A stretch of DNA of 37,329 nucleotides from Polyangiaceae bacterium (GTDB taxonomy: Bacteria; Myxococcota_A; Polyangia; Polyangiales; Polyangiaceae), in the NCBI GenBank assembly GCA_023150915.1, contig JAKLKA010000066.1, positions 1 to 37,329 on the forward strand. The letters run 5' to 3'. The notes below the pieces were generated by a model, which worked only from the letters and a program-made list of their open reading frames with translations, was not told where the DNA came from and ran no database searches. This document shows, piece by piece, positions 15,349 to 23,113 of this stretch (within the stretch, counting starts at the first letter, position 1; every line of letters begins with the position of its first letter). Position numbers and translations under genes: made by a program.

Positions 15349-15777
15349 ATGAGCGAGGGACAGCCGGCAGAGACGGTGATCGAGCTCGACGAGAGCCTGT
15401 ACCCGAAGGACGCGATCTACGGCGCGGCGTACGTGTTCATCGATCGTTGCTACGTGCACCTCGATCGGCCGGCCCCTGGCCGGGTGAGCGTGCGGCTGAA
15501 GCCCAAGGCGGATGTCGCCGTGGCCTCTGCCGACCTGGCGGGCGAGCTCGAGAACGAGCTGCTCGGCCAGGCGTGGCGCCGGCTCTTGGTGGACGAGAAC
15601 CGGCGGCTGGTGGAGACGGTGACCACCCAGGCCCTGGCCGGCGCGGCCGGGCCCGCCGGGCTCGACGAGCTGCTGGAGATGGATCTGGACGCCGAGGCAT
15701 TCGACGATCCGCTCGGCATCGCCATGAGCTGGGAAGAGAAGTACAAGAAGCGCGCGCCCAAGCCGGAGGGCGAGTGA
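15349..15777 (+). CDS. HxsD-like small protein, first copy
   Basis: A 142-residue protein from ATG 15349. It carries the pattern of the HxsD family of the His-Xaa-Ser system: YPKDAIYGAAYVFIDRCYV near the N-terminus, VSVRLK in the middle, and ENELLGQAWRRLLVDENRRL, close to the family's LLNDYxLRE-type helix. Family members average about 100 residues; this one has an added Asp/Glu-rich tail (LDELLEMDLDAEAF) and a basic end. HxsD genes normally accompany radical SAM proteins HxsB and HxsC and the substrate HxsA. None of these is adjacent. It overlaps the next gene by 4 bp (GTGA). The family call is by motif memory. Confidence 0.65.
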   Translation: MSEGQPAETVIELDESLYPKDAIYGAAYVFIDRCYVHLDRPAPGRVSVRLKPKADVAVASADLAGELENELLGQAWRRLLVDENRRLVETVTTQALAGAAGPAGLDELLEMDLDAEAFDDPLGIAMSWEEKYKKRAPKPEGE

Positions 15778-15989
15778 TCGAGCTCAGCTTCCGCCGTGAT
15801 CTCTACTCGGGGGCAGCCGTCGAAGAGGCGCTTCGGGCTTTCGCCGAGCACGCGGCGATCGAGCGCATCGAGTCCGAAGAAGCGTTCGTGCTGCGCGTGC
15901 GCGCGCCCGAAGGGGTCGACGAGCGCCTGCTCTCCGACGAGCTCGACAACTATGTGCTCGGCGCCACCATCGAGCGTCGCGGCGAGTGA
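15774..15989 (+). CDS. HxsD-like small protein, second copy
   Basis: A 71-residue protein from GTG 15774, inside the stop of the first copy. It also fits HxsD: IELSFRRDLYSGAAVEEALRA, then a hydrophobic strand FVLRVRAP, and LLSDELDNYVLGATIE, again near the LLNDYxLRE motif. It is shorter than the first, ending right after that helix. Two tandem HxsD-like proteins of different length suggest a heterodimer or two adaptor roles. The next gene begins four bases after its stop. Confidence 0.6.
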   Translation: MIELSFRRDLYSGAAVEEALRAFAEHAAIERIESEEAFVLRVRAPEGVDERLLSDELDNYVLGATIERRGE

Positions 15990-15992
15990 CGC

Positions 15993-16904
15993 TTGGCGCG
16001 GCGATCGAACTCGTTCGACTTCGAGCCCGCGCGCGACGTGGTGCGCCCCGCCGGCACGGCCTGCCCGCTGAGCTCGGAGTCGGGCCCGCTGGCGGGCGCC
16101 CCCAACCCAGGTCGCGCGCTGCTCTTGCGGCTCGAGGGCCGAATGCGACTGTTCGTGGCCCACGGCCGCGACTTCGACGACGACGAAGTCGCGAGGGTCA
16201 AGGCACTGGGTCAGATCTACGTCGACCGGAGCACGAAGCAGTGGCCGGACGACTTCTCGGCCGATCTGCTGGCGCTTGCACCGGTGGCAGAGTGTGGGGC
16301 GTGCGCCCGGCGCGGCGACTGCCCGGGTGCGTTCCGCGCGCGGGGTCACGACGTGTTCGCCGAAGACGAGGCGGCCGTCCGCGCGATCTTGCGGGGTCTG
16401 GCTGGACGCGTGCTGGACGTGGGCGCTGGCGATGCGCCCTACGCGGCCGAGCTTCGGCCCGGTGCCGAGTCGGGCCTGCTCCAGTACCTGGCCGTGGATC
16501 CGGACGCGCAGCGACTGTCGCTGGTCCGGGGGCGCCTTCCTCGAGCCGAGATCTTCGTGGGCTCGCTCGACGAGCTCGGGGCCGAGCGGCAGTTCGACCA
16601 CGTGCTGTTCCTGCGCAGTCTGAACCACCTGCCCGATGCGCGGCGCGCCGTGGCTTCCGCATGTGAGCGACTGACCCCCGGTGGCACCCTGGTGCTGGTG
16701 GACGACGGGGCCTTTGGCTTGGTGCGCAGCGCTGCACAACGGGCCCGCGCCCAGCAGGGGAGCGGCGCGTTCGAGCACTTCCGCAACGACAGCTCGGTCG
16801 ATGTCCGGGCGCACGTTGCAGGTTTGCCGCTGCGGCTCCTCGAAGAGCGACCGATCCGACCCGGCGGGAGCAATCAGTGGCTCTTGAGGTACCAGAGGGA
16901 ATGA
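15993..16904 (+). CDS. Cys-motif / SAM-dependent methyltransferase fusion protein
   Basis: A 303-residue protein from TTG 15993 (the in-frame TGA at 15987 rules out any earlier start). The N-terminal 115 residues hold a strand-rich part and a Cys cluster CGACARRGDC (C101, C104, C110), which resembles the auxiliary FeS site of SPASM-type domains. From residue 139 a class I methyltransferase fold follows: motif I VLDVGAGDAPY (140-150), YLAVDPDAQRL as the second strand, and FDHVLFLRSLNHL before a final TPGGTLVLVDDG. It likely methylates a protein or small molecule, using SAM, in the cytoplasm. Its position right behind two HxsD-like genes suggests it acts with them. It overlaps the next ATG by 4 bp. 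Confidence 0.7.
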   Translation: MARRSNSFDFEPARDVVRPAGTACPLSSESGPLAGAPNPGRALLLRLEGRMRLFVAHGRDFDDDEVARVKALGQIYVDRSTKQWPDDFSADLLALAPVAECGACARRGDCPGAFRARGHDVFAEDEAAVRAILRGLAGRVLDVGAGDAPYAAELRPGAESGLLQYLAVDPDAQRLSLVRGRLPRAEIFVGSLDELGAERQFDHVLFLRSLNHLPDARRAVASACERLTPGGTLVLVDDGAFGLVRSAAQRARAQQGSGAFEHFRNDSSVDVRAHVAGLPLRLLEERPIRPGGSNQWLLRYQRE

Positions 16905-17764
16905 GCGAGCTCTTGGCCACGGCGCGGGCCCTCTCACGGGACGCCGCCCACACCTTCTCGCAGCGCGGTGCTCGCCTGATGAGCGGGTCGGTGGCGTTCT
17001 ACGCGTTGGTCTCGGTGGTGCCGATCTTGGTCATCGCGCTCGAGCTGGCCGCGCTGGTGGTGGACGAGCAGCAAGCGAGCTCGACGGTGTCGGCCGAGCT
17101 CGAGGCCTGGGTCGGCCCGACGGGCGCGGCCACGGTTCTGTCGCTGGTGCGCGCCGTGCGGGGGCGCCCACACTCGGGCATGACCAGCGTGCTGGGCGCC
17201 TTGGTGCTGGTCTATGCGTCGACGCGGCTGTTCTCGCAGCTGACCACCGCCCTCGACATCTTGTGGGAGACGCCGCCCGAGCCGGACCCACGGGACTGGG
17301 CCGAGCGCCTGCGGCGGCAGGTCAAACGCCGCGGGCTTGCCTTTGCGATGGTGCTCCTGGTCGGTGTCTCGCTCACCGTCACCGTGCTCTTGCACGCAGC
17401 GCTTGCTGCGGGGCGCCGCGCCTCGGGCTTCGAAGTGCCGGTGTCGCGCCTGGTGGAGGCGCCCGCGTCGTTGCTGCTCACTTCGCTGCTGTTCGCGGCG
17501 ATGTTCCGTCTTTTGCCCCGGGGCCGGGTGAACCTGCGCGACGCCCTGGTCGGCGGCGCCGTGACCTCGGTCTTGTTCACCGCCGGCGCGCTGGTGGTCA
17601 CGGCCTTCGTCGCGCGTCGCGACACCACGGTCTATGGCGCCGCCGCCAGCCTGGTGGTGCTCCTGCTCTGGATGCACTACTCGGCCCAGGCGTTCTTCTT
17701 CGGAGCCGCTTTCACCAGGGCCCACGCGCGACGCGGCGAGCTTCTCGCGCGCGACCAGAAGTGA
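16901..17764 (+). CDS. YihY/BrkB-family membrane protein
   Basis: The start at 16901 is the ATG within the previous stop (ATGA), preceded by an AGAGGGA. The 287-residue protein has about six hydrophobic segments and the family's typical points: GARLMSGSVAFYALVSVVPI in the first helix, STRLFSQLTTALDILWE after the third, and YGAAASLVVLLLWMHYSAQA near the end. Family members are inner-membrane proteins of unsettled function, once thought to be RNase BN. It is probably co-transcribed with the genes before it, though it may simply ride on the same operon. Confidence 0.85.
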   Translation: MSELLATARALSRDAAHTFSQRGARLMSGSVAFYALVSVVPILVIALELAALVVDEQQASSTVSAELEAWVGPTGAATVLSLVRAVRGRPHSGMTSVLGALVLVYASTRLFSQLTTALDILWETPPEPDPRDWAERLRRQVKRRGLAFAMVLLVGVSLTVTVLLHAALAAGRRASGFEVPVSRLVEAPASLLLTSLLFAAMFRLLPRGRVNLRDALVGGAVTSVLFTAGALVVTAFVARRDTTVYGAAASLVVLLLWMHYSAQAFFFGAAFTRAHARRGELLARDQK

Positions 17765-17777
17765 GAGACTGTCGAGG

Positions 17778-18797
17778 GTGAAGCAGCTGGTGCTGGTCGG
17801 TAATCCCACGGCACAAAGTGGGAAGAACGCGGCGCGCATCGAGCGTGCCCGGGCGCTGTTCGCCGCCCGCGGCATCGAGGCCGAGTTGCTGCCCACCCTA
17901 CCCGACGGCAAGACCATCGCCGCGGTGGCGGCGCGGCTGGTCCGGGCCGGCGACGCCGCGATCGTCGCCATGGGTGGGGACGGCACCTTCCGCGAGGTGG
18001 CCGCCGGCATCGTCGACTCGGGGCGGGCCGAGCAGGTGGTGATGGGCATGCTGCCGACCGGCACGGCCAACGACCAGGGCAAGAGCTTCGGGCTGGCCGC
18101 CAGCGAGGACGCCCTGGAGCGGAACGTCGAGGTGGTGGTGGCCGGCCACGAGACGCGGCTCGACGCCGGGCGGCTCGAATCGTTCGGCGAGCACGGCGCG
18201 CCGGGCAGCGCGTGGTGGTTCTTCGATTCGGCGGGCTGGGGGCTCTCAGCGCGAGTGCTCTCGGTCCGTAACCGTGACCGCGAGCTGGTGGCGAAGCTCG
18301 GTCCGCTCAAAGAGCTGTACCGCGATCAGCTGGTGTACGCCGGCGCGCTCGTGCGCACGTTCCTCGAGGCGCAGGTGATCGACGACAAGTTCAGCGCGGC
18401 GGTCGAGGTCGACGGCGCGTCCCACAGCTTTCACGGGCTGACGGACCTGGTGATCAAGGGCACGCGCCTCTACGGCGGCGCCTGGGTGTTCGACCGCACC
18501 AGCCGGCACGACGACGGGCAGTTCGAGCTGGTGGCGTTCCGCGGCAAGCGCGAGTGGGCGAGCAAAGCCATCGTGGACCTGGACGGCAACCCGATCACCG
18601 AGGCCATGCTGAACCAGATCGGCGTGGAGCACATGAAGCCGATCCGCGGAGCGAGCTTCGAGCTCAGCTTCGCCCACGAGGGCGAGGTCCCGGTCTTTGC
18701 CCAGGTCGACGGTGAAGAGATCGCGTGCGGCGCGCACGTTCGGGTGAGCGTGCTCCCCCGGGCGATCCGCTTGATCGTGCCCCAGGGCGCCAGCTGA
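17778..18797 (+). CDS. Diacylglycerol kinase-type lipid kinase
   Basis: A 339-residue protein from GTG 17778. The catalytic-domain signatures of the DagK/YegS family are present: VGNPTAQSGK near the start, GGDGTF (66-71) for ATP binding, and LPTGTANDQGKSF, equivalent to the GTxND motif. It phosphorylates a lipid hydroxyl using ATP, probably diacylglycerol or a related lipid. The C-terminal beta domain ends with VDGEE, as usual. It follows the YihY gene by 13 bp. Two inserted segments make it somewhat longer than the E. coli enzymes. Confidence 0.85.
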   Translation: MKQLVLVGNPTAQSGKNAARIERARALFAARGIEAELLPTLPDGKTIAAVAARLVRAGDAAIVAMGGDGTFREVAAGIVDSGRAEQVVMGMLPTGTANDQGKSFGLAASEDALERNVEVVVAGHETRLDAGRLESFGEHGAPGSAWWFFDSAGWGLSARVLSVRNRDRELVAKLGPLKELYRDQLVYAGALVRTFLEAQVIDDKFSAAVEVDGASHSFHGLTDLVIKGTRLYGGAWVFDRTSRHDDGQFELVAFRGKREWASKAIVDLDGNPITEAMLNQIGVEHMKPIRGASFELSFAHEGEVPVFAQVDGEEIACGAHVRVSVLPRAIRLIVPQGAS

Positions 18798-18816
18798 CGG
18801 CGCGCCCTGGCCCGGG

Positions 18817-19659
18817 TCAACGGCGGCGGCGCCGGGGGCCCGCCGTGGCCCAGCGCCAGCGAACGCCCAGGTGGCCGAAGTCGGCGCCTGCCAAGCCAAG
18901 GCTGTCGGGGCTGTGGATCACCGGCAAGAGCGAGAGCTGCACGTCCAGGTTGTCGCCGAGGGCTGCACCGCCGATCACGCCGGCGCGGATCACGTATCCC
19001 GGTCGACCCGGGTTTTCGAGGATCTCTTCCGCGATGCCCAGCCGAAGGGCGTCGTGCGGCCCGAACTGCCAGACATAGCCCGAGCGCAGCCGGAAGACCC
19101 AGGGCGGGTCGACGATGACCTTCAGCGACTCTTCGTACAGGTGATAGCCCTGCTTCACGTTGCTCAAATAGTAGACGCCGGCGAGCCAGAAGGGCCCACC
19201 GCCCGGCACCGCGATCGACCCCGAGACCTCGCTCTCGACGGAATACGGTTCGGGCTCGGGCCCCCTCGGGGTGTCGAGCTCGGCGCGCCCGTGGTGCTCT
19301 TGCTCGGGGAGCAATCGGTGCTCGAACGCCTCGAAGTGTCGCACGCCCGCGCGCAGGTCGAAGAACGGAACACTGCCCCTCAGGCCAGCGTAGAAGCCGG
19401 CGCCGGTCGTGGTCACGATCGGCTTCAGATCCAGGCCCATCCAGCGATGGAACGGCCTGCCGAAACCGACGGCGAACTCCGGACGCACGTAGGTCCAGCC
19501 CAGCTCGAGGGTGGCCGCCACGAAGGGGCGAGACACGCCGCGCTCCCAGTACGCCGGAAGCGGCAGCCCGCTGTCGTGCGGCGGCGGCGCCGGCGCCGGC
19601 AGCTGCGCCCGGGCAGCCGAGGCGCACAACGCCACGAGCAGAGCGACGCGCGTGCGCAT
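18817..19659 (-). CDS. Probable outer-membrane beta-barrel protein
   Basis: A 280-residue protein from ATG 19659. A Sec signal peptide (MRTRVALLVALCASAARAQ) is followed by a Pro-rich stretch and then alternating hydrophobic and polar strands with many Tyr/Trp/Phe (ATLELGWTYVRPEFAVGFG, VFRLRSGYVWQFG, YVIRAGVIGGAAL), ending in a basic tail. This pattern fits an outer-membrane barrel of about 10-12 strands. The unusual Arg-rich C-terminus lacks the terminal aromatic residue expected for BamA-dependent folding, so the topology is uncertain. It overlaps the upstream PAP2 gene by one base (TGATG) and is probably co-expressed with it. Confidence 0.65.
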   Translation of the reverse strand: MRTRVALLVALCASAARAQLPAPAPPPHDSGLPLPAYWERGVSRPFVAATLELGWTYVRPEFAVGFGRPFHRWMGLDLKPIVTTTGAGFYAGLRGSVPFFDLRAGVRHFEAFEHRLLPEQEHHGRAELDTPRGPEPEPYSVESEVSGSIAVPGGGPFWLAGVYYLSNVKQGYHLYEESLKVIVDPPWVFRLRSGYVWQFGPHDALRLGIAEEILENPGRPGYVIRAGVIGGAALGDNLDVQLSLLPVIHSPDSLGLAGADFGHLGVRWRWATAGPRRRRR

Positions 19660-20567
19660 CAGAACGCCCCTCCGATGGCGACCCCGGTGGGATGGGGCAC
19701 CAGATGAACGCGCGCCGGGCTGCGCCGCGACCCCTGCGGATGCCGATAGTGCAAGAGCCAGGGCACCCCGAGCCCTGCAAGCGTTCCCCAGGCGGCCCCT
19801 ACGGCGACGTCCGAGGCGTAGTGCATGTCGCCCACCACCCGCAGCGCCGAGGTGGCGCCGGCCAGCGCATAGCCGGCAGCGCACGACGCGGCGTCGGCTG
19901 CGCCGCCCCCGTACAGCGGCAGGTGCAGGTGATGCATGCACGACACGCTGGCGGCCGAGAACGCCGTGGCGGCGTGCCCGCTGAAGAAGCTGCGATAACG
20001 GTCCCGCTTCGCGCAGTCGTTCAGCTCGGGGTCGAGCTCGGCCCCGCAATCTTCACCATAGGGGCGCTCGCGGCTGGCAAGCGATGAGACGCTGGTCTGC
20101 ACGGCAACGGTGATCGCCAGGGTCTCGGCGTTGATCAGCAACACCTGTTCGGCCACGTCGGGGCTCTGGTGGTACCAGTAGCTGGTCAAGAGGCCGTCGC
20201 CGAGCATGGGCTGCGCCACAGCCAGCGCAAGCGTCAAGTCACTGGCGTCGCGGGCGTTCCGGCGACTCTGGTAGCTGCCGGAGCGCAGCGAACCACGCGC
20301 ATCGTCGTCGAACCCGATGCCGCCCTTCCAGCGGTCGGCGCTGGCCCCGGCGGCATACGCGCCGACCGCCGCGATCGCGAAGCCACCCGTGGCGTAGAGC
20401 TCCCAGGTCTGCACCCGACGGAAGCGCCACTCGAGCCGGGGCTGCACATCGGCCTGGGGCGCGAACAAGACGTGCGGCGCCCGCGGCTCGGGCTCGGCCT
20501 TCGCGGGCTCGGCCGCCGCGAGCCACGACGCGGTCCCGGCGGCCAGGGCGAAGCAGAGGCGGCGCAC
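19659..20567 (-). CDS. PAP2-family phosphatase
   Basis: The start at GTG 20567 gives a signal peptide MRRLCFALAAGTASWLAAA; the ATG farther upstream lies inside the divergent gene. The 302-residue protein carries the three-part PAP2 signature: SRERPYG (Arg and Pro at 168-169), SGH at 196-198, and RVVGDMHYASD (R243, H249, D253). These form the phosphate-binding pocket and the catalytic His pair. It is likely a periplasmic acid phosphatase acting on lipid phosphates such as undecaprenyl pyrophosphate or phosphatidate. The SFFSGHAAT segment has SGH but not the full PSGH; this occurs in family members. Confidence 0.8.
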   Translation of the reverse strand: MRRLCFALAAGTASWLAAAEPAKAEPEPRAPHVLFAPQADVQPRLEWRFRRVQTWELYATGGFAIAAVGAYAAGASADRWKGGIGFDDDARGSLRSGSYQSRRNARDASDLTLALAVAQPMLGDGLLTSYWYHQSPDVAEQVLLINAETLAITVAVQTSVSSLASRERPYGEDCGAELDPELNDCAKRDRYRSFFSGHAATAFSAASVSCMHHLHLPLYGGGAADAASCAAGYALAGATSALRVVGDMHYASDVAVGAAWGTLAGLGVPWLLHYRHPQGSRRSPARVHLVPHPTGVAIGGAF

Positions 20568-20611
20568 GCGCTTCAGCCTAGTACAGAAACCTCGACTAGC
20601 ATGGGGCGACG

Positions 20612-21841
20612 ATGACGGTCCCCGACGCCCGACCCGACGTGAACGCATGGCGCGTCGGGCTGGTGCTGACGCTGCTTCCGATGGTGCTCGGCCTCGAGCG
20701 CTGGGCCTATTGGATGAGCCGCGGTGCGCTGTTCATGCACCTGCGTGGTCTGGGCGTCGCCTCCGAAAGCATTCGCAGCATCATGACGGGCCAGGTCGTG
20801 GCGAACACGCTGCTGGTGCTGCTGGGGGGCCTGGTGGCCGTCGCCGCGGGGCCCGTGGTGCCGCTGGCAGCGGGGGTCGCGATCTCGGTGGTCGGGTACG
20901 CGCTGATCGCGGCGAGCGATGGCTCGCCGATGGTCTGGGTCGGCATGGGGGTGCTCGCGCTGGGGCAGGGCCTGTGCAAGCCGGCATTCTTTGCCGTTGC
21001 CGCCTCCGAGCTCGGGCACCCTCGCGAGCAGCTGCGCACGCTTTCGTTCGTGTTGCTCTATGCCGTGCTCAATGCCTCGGCGCTGACGTCGTCCACGGCA
21101 GCCGGGGTGGTCACCACGCGGATGGGGGCTGCGGCGGTGTTCGCGACGGCGGCCGGGGCTGCGGCGCTCGGAGCGCTGCTTGCAGCGGGGCTGGGCATCG
21201 CCTGGTTTTTGACCCGTGAGCGCAAGGCGCCGGCCCCGAGCCCTCTCAGCACCGGGCGCGTGCTCTGGGGCGCGCTGGGCTTGGTCGCGCTGGCAGCACC
21301 CTACGTGGCACTGCTCACGCTGGTCAGCTCCCTCAGCTTCGATGCGTCGTCGCGCAGCTCGCTGTCGTGGCTCACCCTGGTCAACCCGCTGCTGGTCATC
21401 CTGGGGTCGTGTCTGGTGATGGGGGTGCTCGCGGTGTTGCACCTGCGCCGGCTCGAGCTCCCCGCGCTGCTGGTGGTCGCGGTGGGGCTGTGTCTGGCGG
21501 CCGTGGCTGCCGTGCCGCTGATGCTCGCGCGCACCTCGCTCTGGGCCGCCTTCACCGCGGAAGGCACGCTGGGGCTGGCCGAGGTCCTGGTCGGGCCGTT
21601 TGCCATGGCCCGCCTGGTCGGCGACGTGCCGCGCCGCTTCCAGACGCTGGTGATGAGCGGCTGGTTCGTGGTGTCGGGCGGGGTGCCGGTCGCGGTCTCT
21701 TCATTGTCGCGCGCCTTTCCCCAGGCCGAGATCTTCGGCTTGGCAGCGGTCGCGGTCGCGGTGTTCGTGATCGGCGTGGCGCTGATGCTGACTGCCAAGG
21801 CGCTTTCGCGCTGGCTGTACGAGCCGCCACCGCCGCCGTGA
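20612..21841 (+). CDS. POT/MFS-type transporter
   Basis: A 409-residue protein from ATG 20612 with about 12 hydrophobic helices. The first helix region has GLERWAYW, close to the ER-F-x-Y-Y signature of proton-coupled oligopeptide transporters, and the ALGQGLCKPAFFAVAASEL segment matches the conserved part between helices 4 and 5 of that group. POT members usually exceed 450 residues, so this is a short form. The substrate is unknown. It diverges from the PAP2 gene, with only 44 bp between the starts. Confidence 0.75.
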   Translation: MTVPDARPDVNAWRVGLVLTLLPMVLGLERWAYWMSRGALFMHLRGLGVASESIRSIMTGQVVANTLLVLLGGLVAVAAGPVVPLAAGVAISVVGYALIAASDGSPMVWVGMGVLALGQGLCKPAFFAVAASELGHPREQLRTLSFVLLYAVLNASALTSSTAAGVVTTRMGAAAVFATAAGAAALGALLAAGLGIAWFLTRERKAPAPSPLSTGRVLWGALGLVALAAPYVALLTLVSSLSFDASSRSSLSWLTLVNPLLVILGSCLVMGVLAVLHLRRLELPALLVVAVGLCLAAVAAVPLMLARTSLWAAFTAEGTLGLAEVLVGPFAMARLVGDVPRRFQTLVMSGWFVVSGGVPVAVSSLSRAFPQAEIFGLAAVAVAVFVIGVALMLTAKALSRWLYEPPPPP

Positions 21842-21866
21842 CGGCGGTGACGGACCGAAGACCGAC

Positions 21867-22970
21867 TCAGTTCCCCTGACACTCGCCGTCGAAGCACACT
21901 TCGCCGGTCTTGCAGTGCGAGCTCGCGCTGCACTCGTCGCACTTGTGTTCGGCGGTGCAGTGAGGCTTCTGGGTGTCTTTGCAGTCGGTGTCGGTGTTGC
22001 ACTCTTCACAGCGGCCCGTGGCCACCACGCAGGCCGGCTTCTGAGCGTCTTTGCAGTCGGTGTTGGCGGTGCACTGCACGCAGATCCCCGTGCTCACGTT
22101 GCAAACCGGCTGGCCACCGCCGGTGCAGTCTGTGTTCGCCTTGCAGGTGGCCTTGCACTCGCCGCCCGGCGAGCAACTCTGCCCGGTCGGGCAGTTGGCA
22201 TTCGACAGGCACTGCACGCAGTCGTTGGTCGCGGTGTTGCACTTCTGCCCGTTCTGACAGTTCGCGTCGCTGGTGCACTGCACGCACTTGCCGGCGCTGG
22301 TGCAGACGGACTCGCCGGCTTGCGTGCACTGGGTGCTGACCTTGCACTCGACACACGACTTGGTCACGGTGTTGCAGAACGGGCTGCCGGCCTGGCCGGC
22401 ACAGTGCGTGTCGCTGGTGCACTCGACGCACACGCCGCCCTCGCACACGGGGTTGCCGCCCCCACAGGTGGCGCCGCCCGTGCCGCACGCCGCGTTGCAC
22501 TGCTTCGACGGGGCGCACTTCTGGCCCGTTGGGCAGTCTTTGTCGGCGTTGCACTCGACACACTGTTTGGCCGCGGTGTCGCACACGCCGTTGCCCGCGC
22601 AGTGGGCGTCGCTGGTGCACTCGACGCACAGGCTGCTGGCTGGGTCGCACACCGGCGAGCCGCCAGGGCAGATCCCACAATTGCCGGTCCCGCCCCCGGT
22701 GCCCGTCCCGCCGGTGCCCGTCCCGCCGGTGCCCGTCCCGCCGGTGCCCGTCCCGCCGGTGCCCGTCCCGCCCGTGCCCGTCCCGCCCGTGCCCGTCCCG
22801 CCCGTGCCTGCGGCGCCGCCAGTGGAAGCGGCGTCTCCGGCGGCACCGCCGGTGCCCGCCCCGCCGGTGCCGCTGGACGTCTCGCTCTCGTCGTCGCCCC
22901 CGCACGCGGCGAAAATCAGCAATCCCAGCATCGAAGCACACATCAGACCACGCGTGACCGTAAGCGCCAT
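21867..22970 (-). CDS. Lipoprotein with Gly/Thr tandem linker and Cys repeats
   Basis: ATG 22970 is preceded by AGGAG with a short spacer. The 367-residue protein has a lipobox (LLIFAACGG), then a linker dominated by the five-residue unit GTGGT, encoded by a 15-bp DNA repeat (22696-22800). The rest is about ten Cys-rich units of about 22-26 residues with the pattern C-V-E/Q-C-T-S/N-D-x-x-C, resembling Dickkopf-like or other small disulfide modules found in Polyangia lipoproteins. It is probably a surface protein for adhesion or binding. Function unknown. Confidence 0.75.
   Translation of the reverse strand: MALTVTRGLMCASMLGLLIFAACGGDDESETSSGTGGAGTGGAAGDAASTGGAAGTGGTGTGGTGTGGTGTGGTGTGGTGTGGTGTGGTGTGGGTGNCGICPGGSPVCDPASSLCVECTSDAHCAGNGVCDTAAKQCVECNADKDCPTGQKCAPSKQCNAACGTGGATCGGGNPVCEGGVCVECTSDTHCAGQAGSPFCNTVTKSCVECKVSTQCTQAGESVCTSAGKCVQCTSDANCQNGQKCNTATNDCVQCLSNANCPTGQSCSPGGECKATCKANTDCTGGGQPVCNVSTGICVQCTANTDCKDAQKPACVVATGRCEECNTDTDCKDTQKPHCTAEHKCDECSASSHCKTGEVCFDGECQGN
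22696..22800 (-). repeat. Seven tandem 15-bp repeats in the lipoprotein linker
   Basis: Seven consecutive copies of the plus-strand unit CCGGTGCCCGTCCCG (the last two read CCCGTG...), with a partial eighth after 22800. Being 15 bp, changes in copy number keep the frame and only alter linker length. Confidence 0.85.
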
Positions 22971-23113
22971 CGGAGCTCCTTGGGTTCGAACCCTCGGTGG
23001 ATGTCGTAACCGCACCCCCCGCCAGCAGGCACCCGGGGAGCACGAAGTGGCGCTGCCCTGGGCCGGGCCGGGTGAGCTACCCCCGGGGGCGCGCTGCGCT
23101 ATGAAGGAGCACG

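Noticed and set aside
20568-20648. ATG 20648 as start of the PAP2 gene
   Set aside because: It would run across the divergent transporter start and put 27 odd residues before a good signal peptide.
22696-22800. Repeat-spacer look of a CRISPR array
   Set aside because: The units are contiguous with no spacers and code for a lipoprotein linker in frame.
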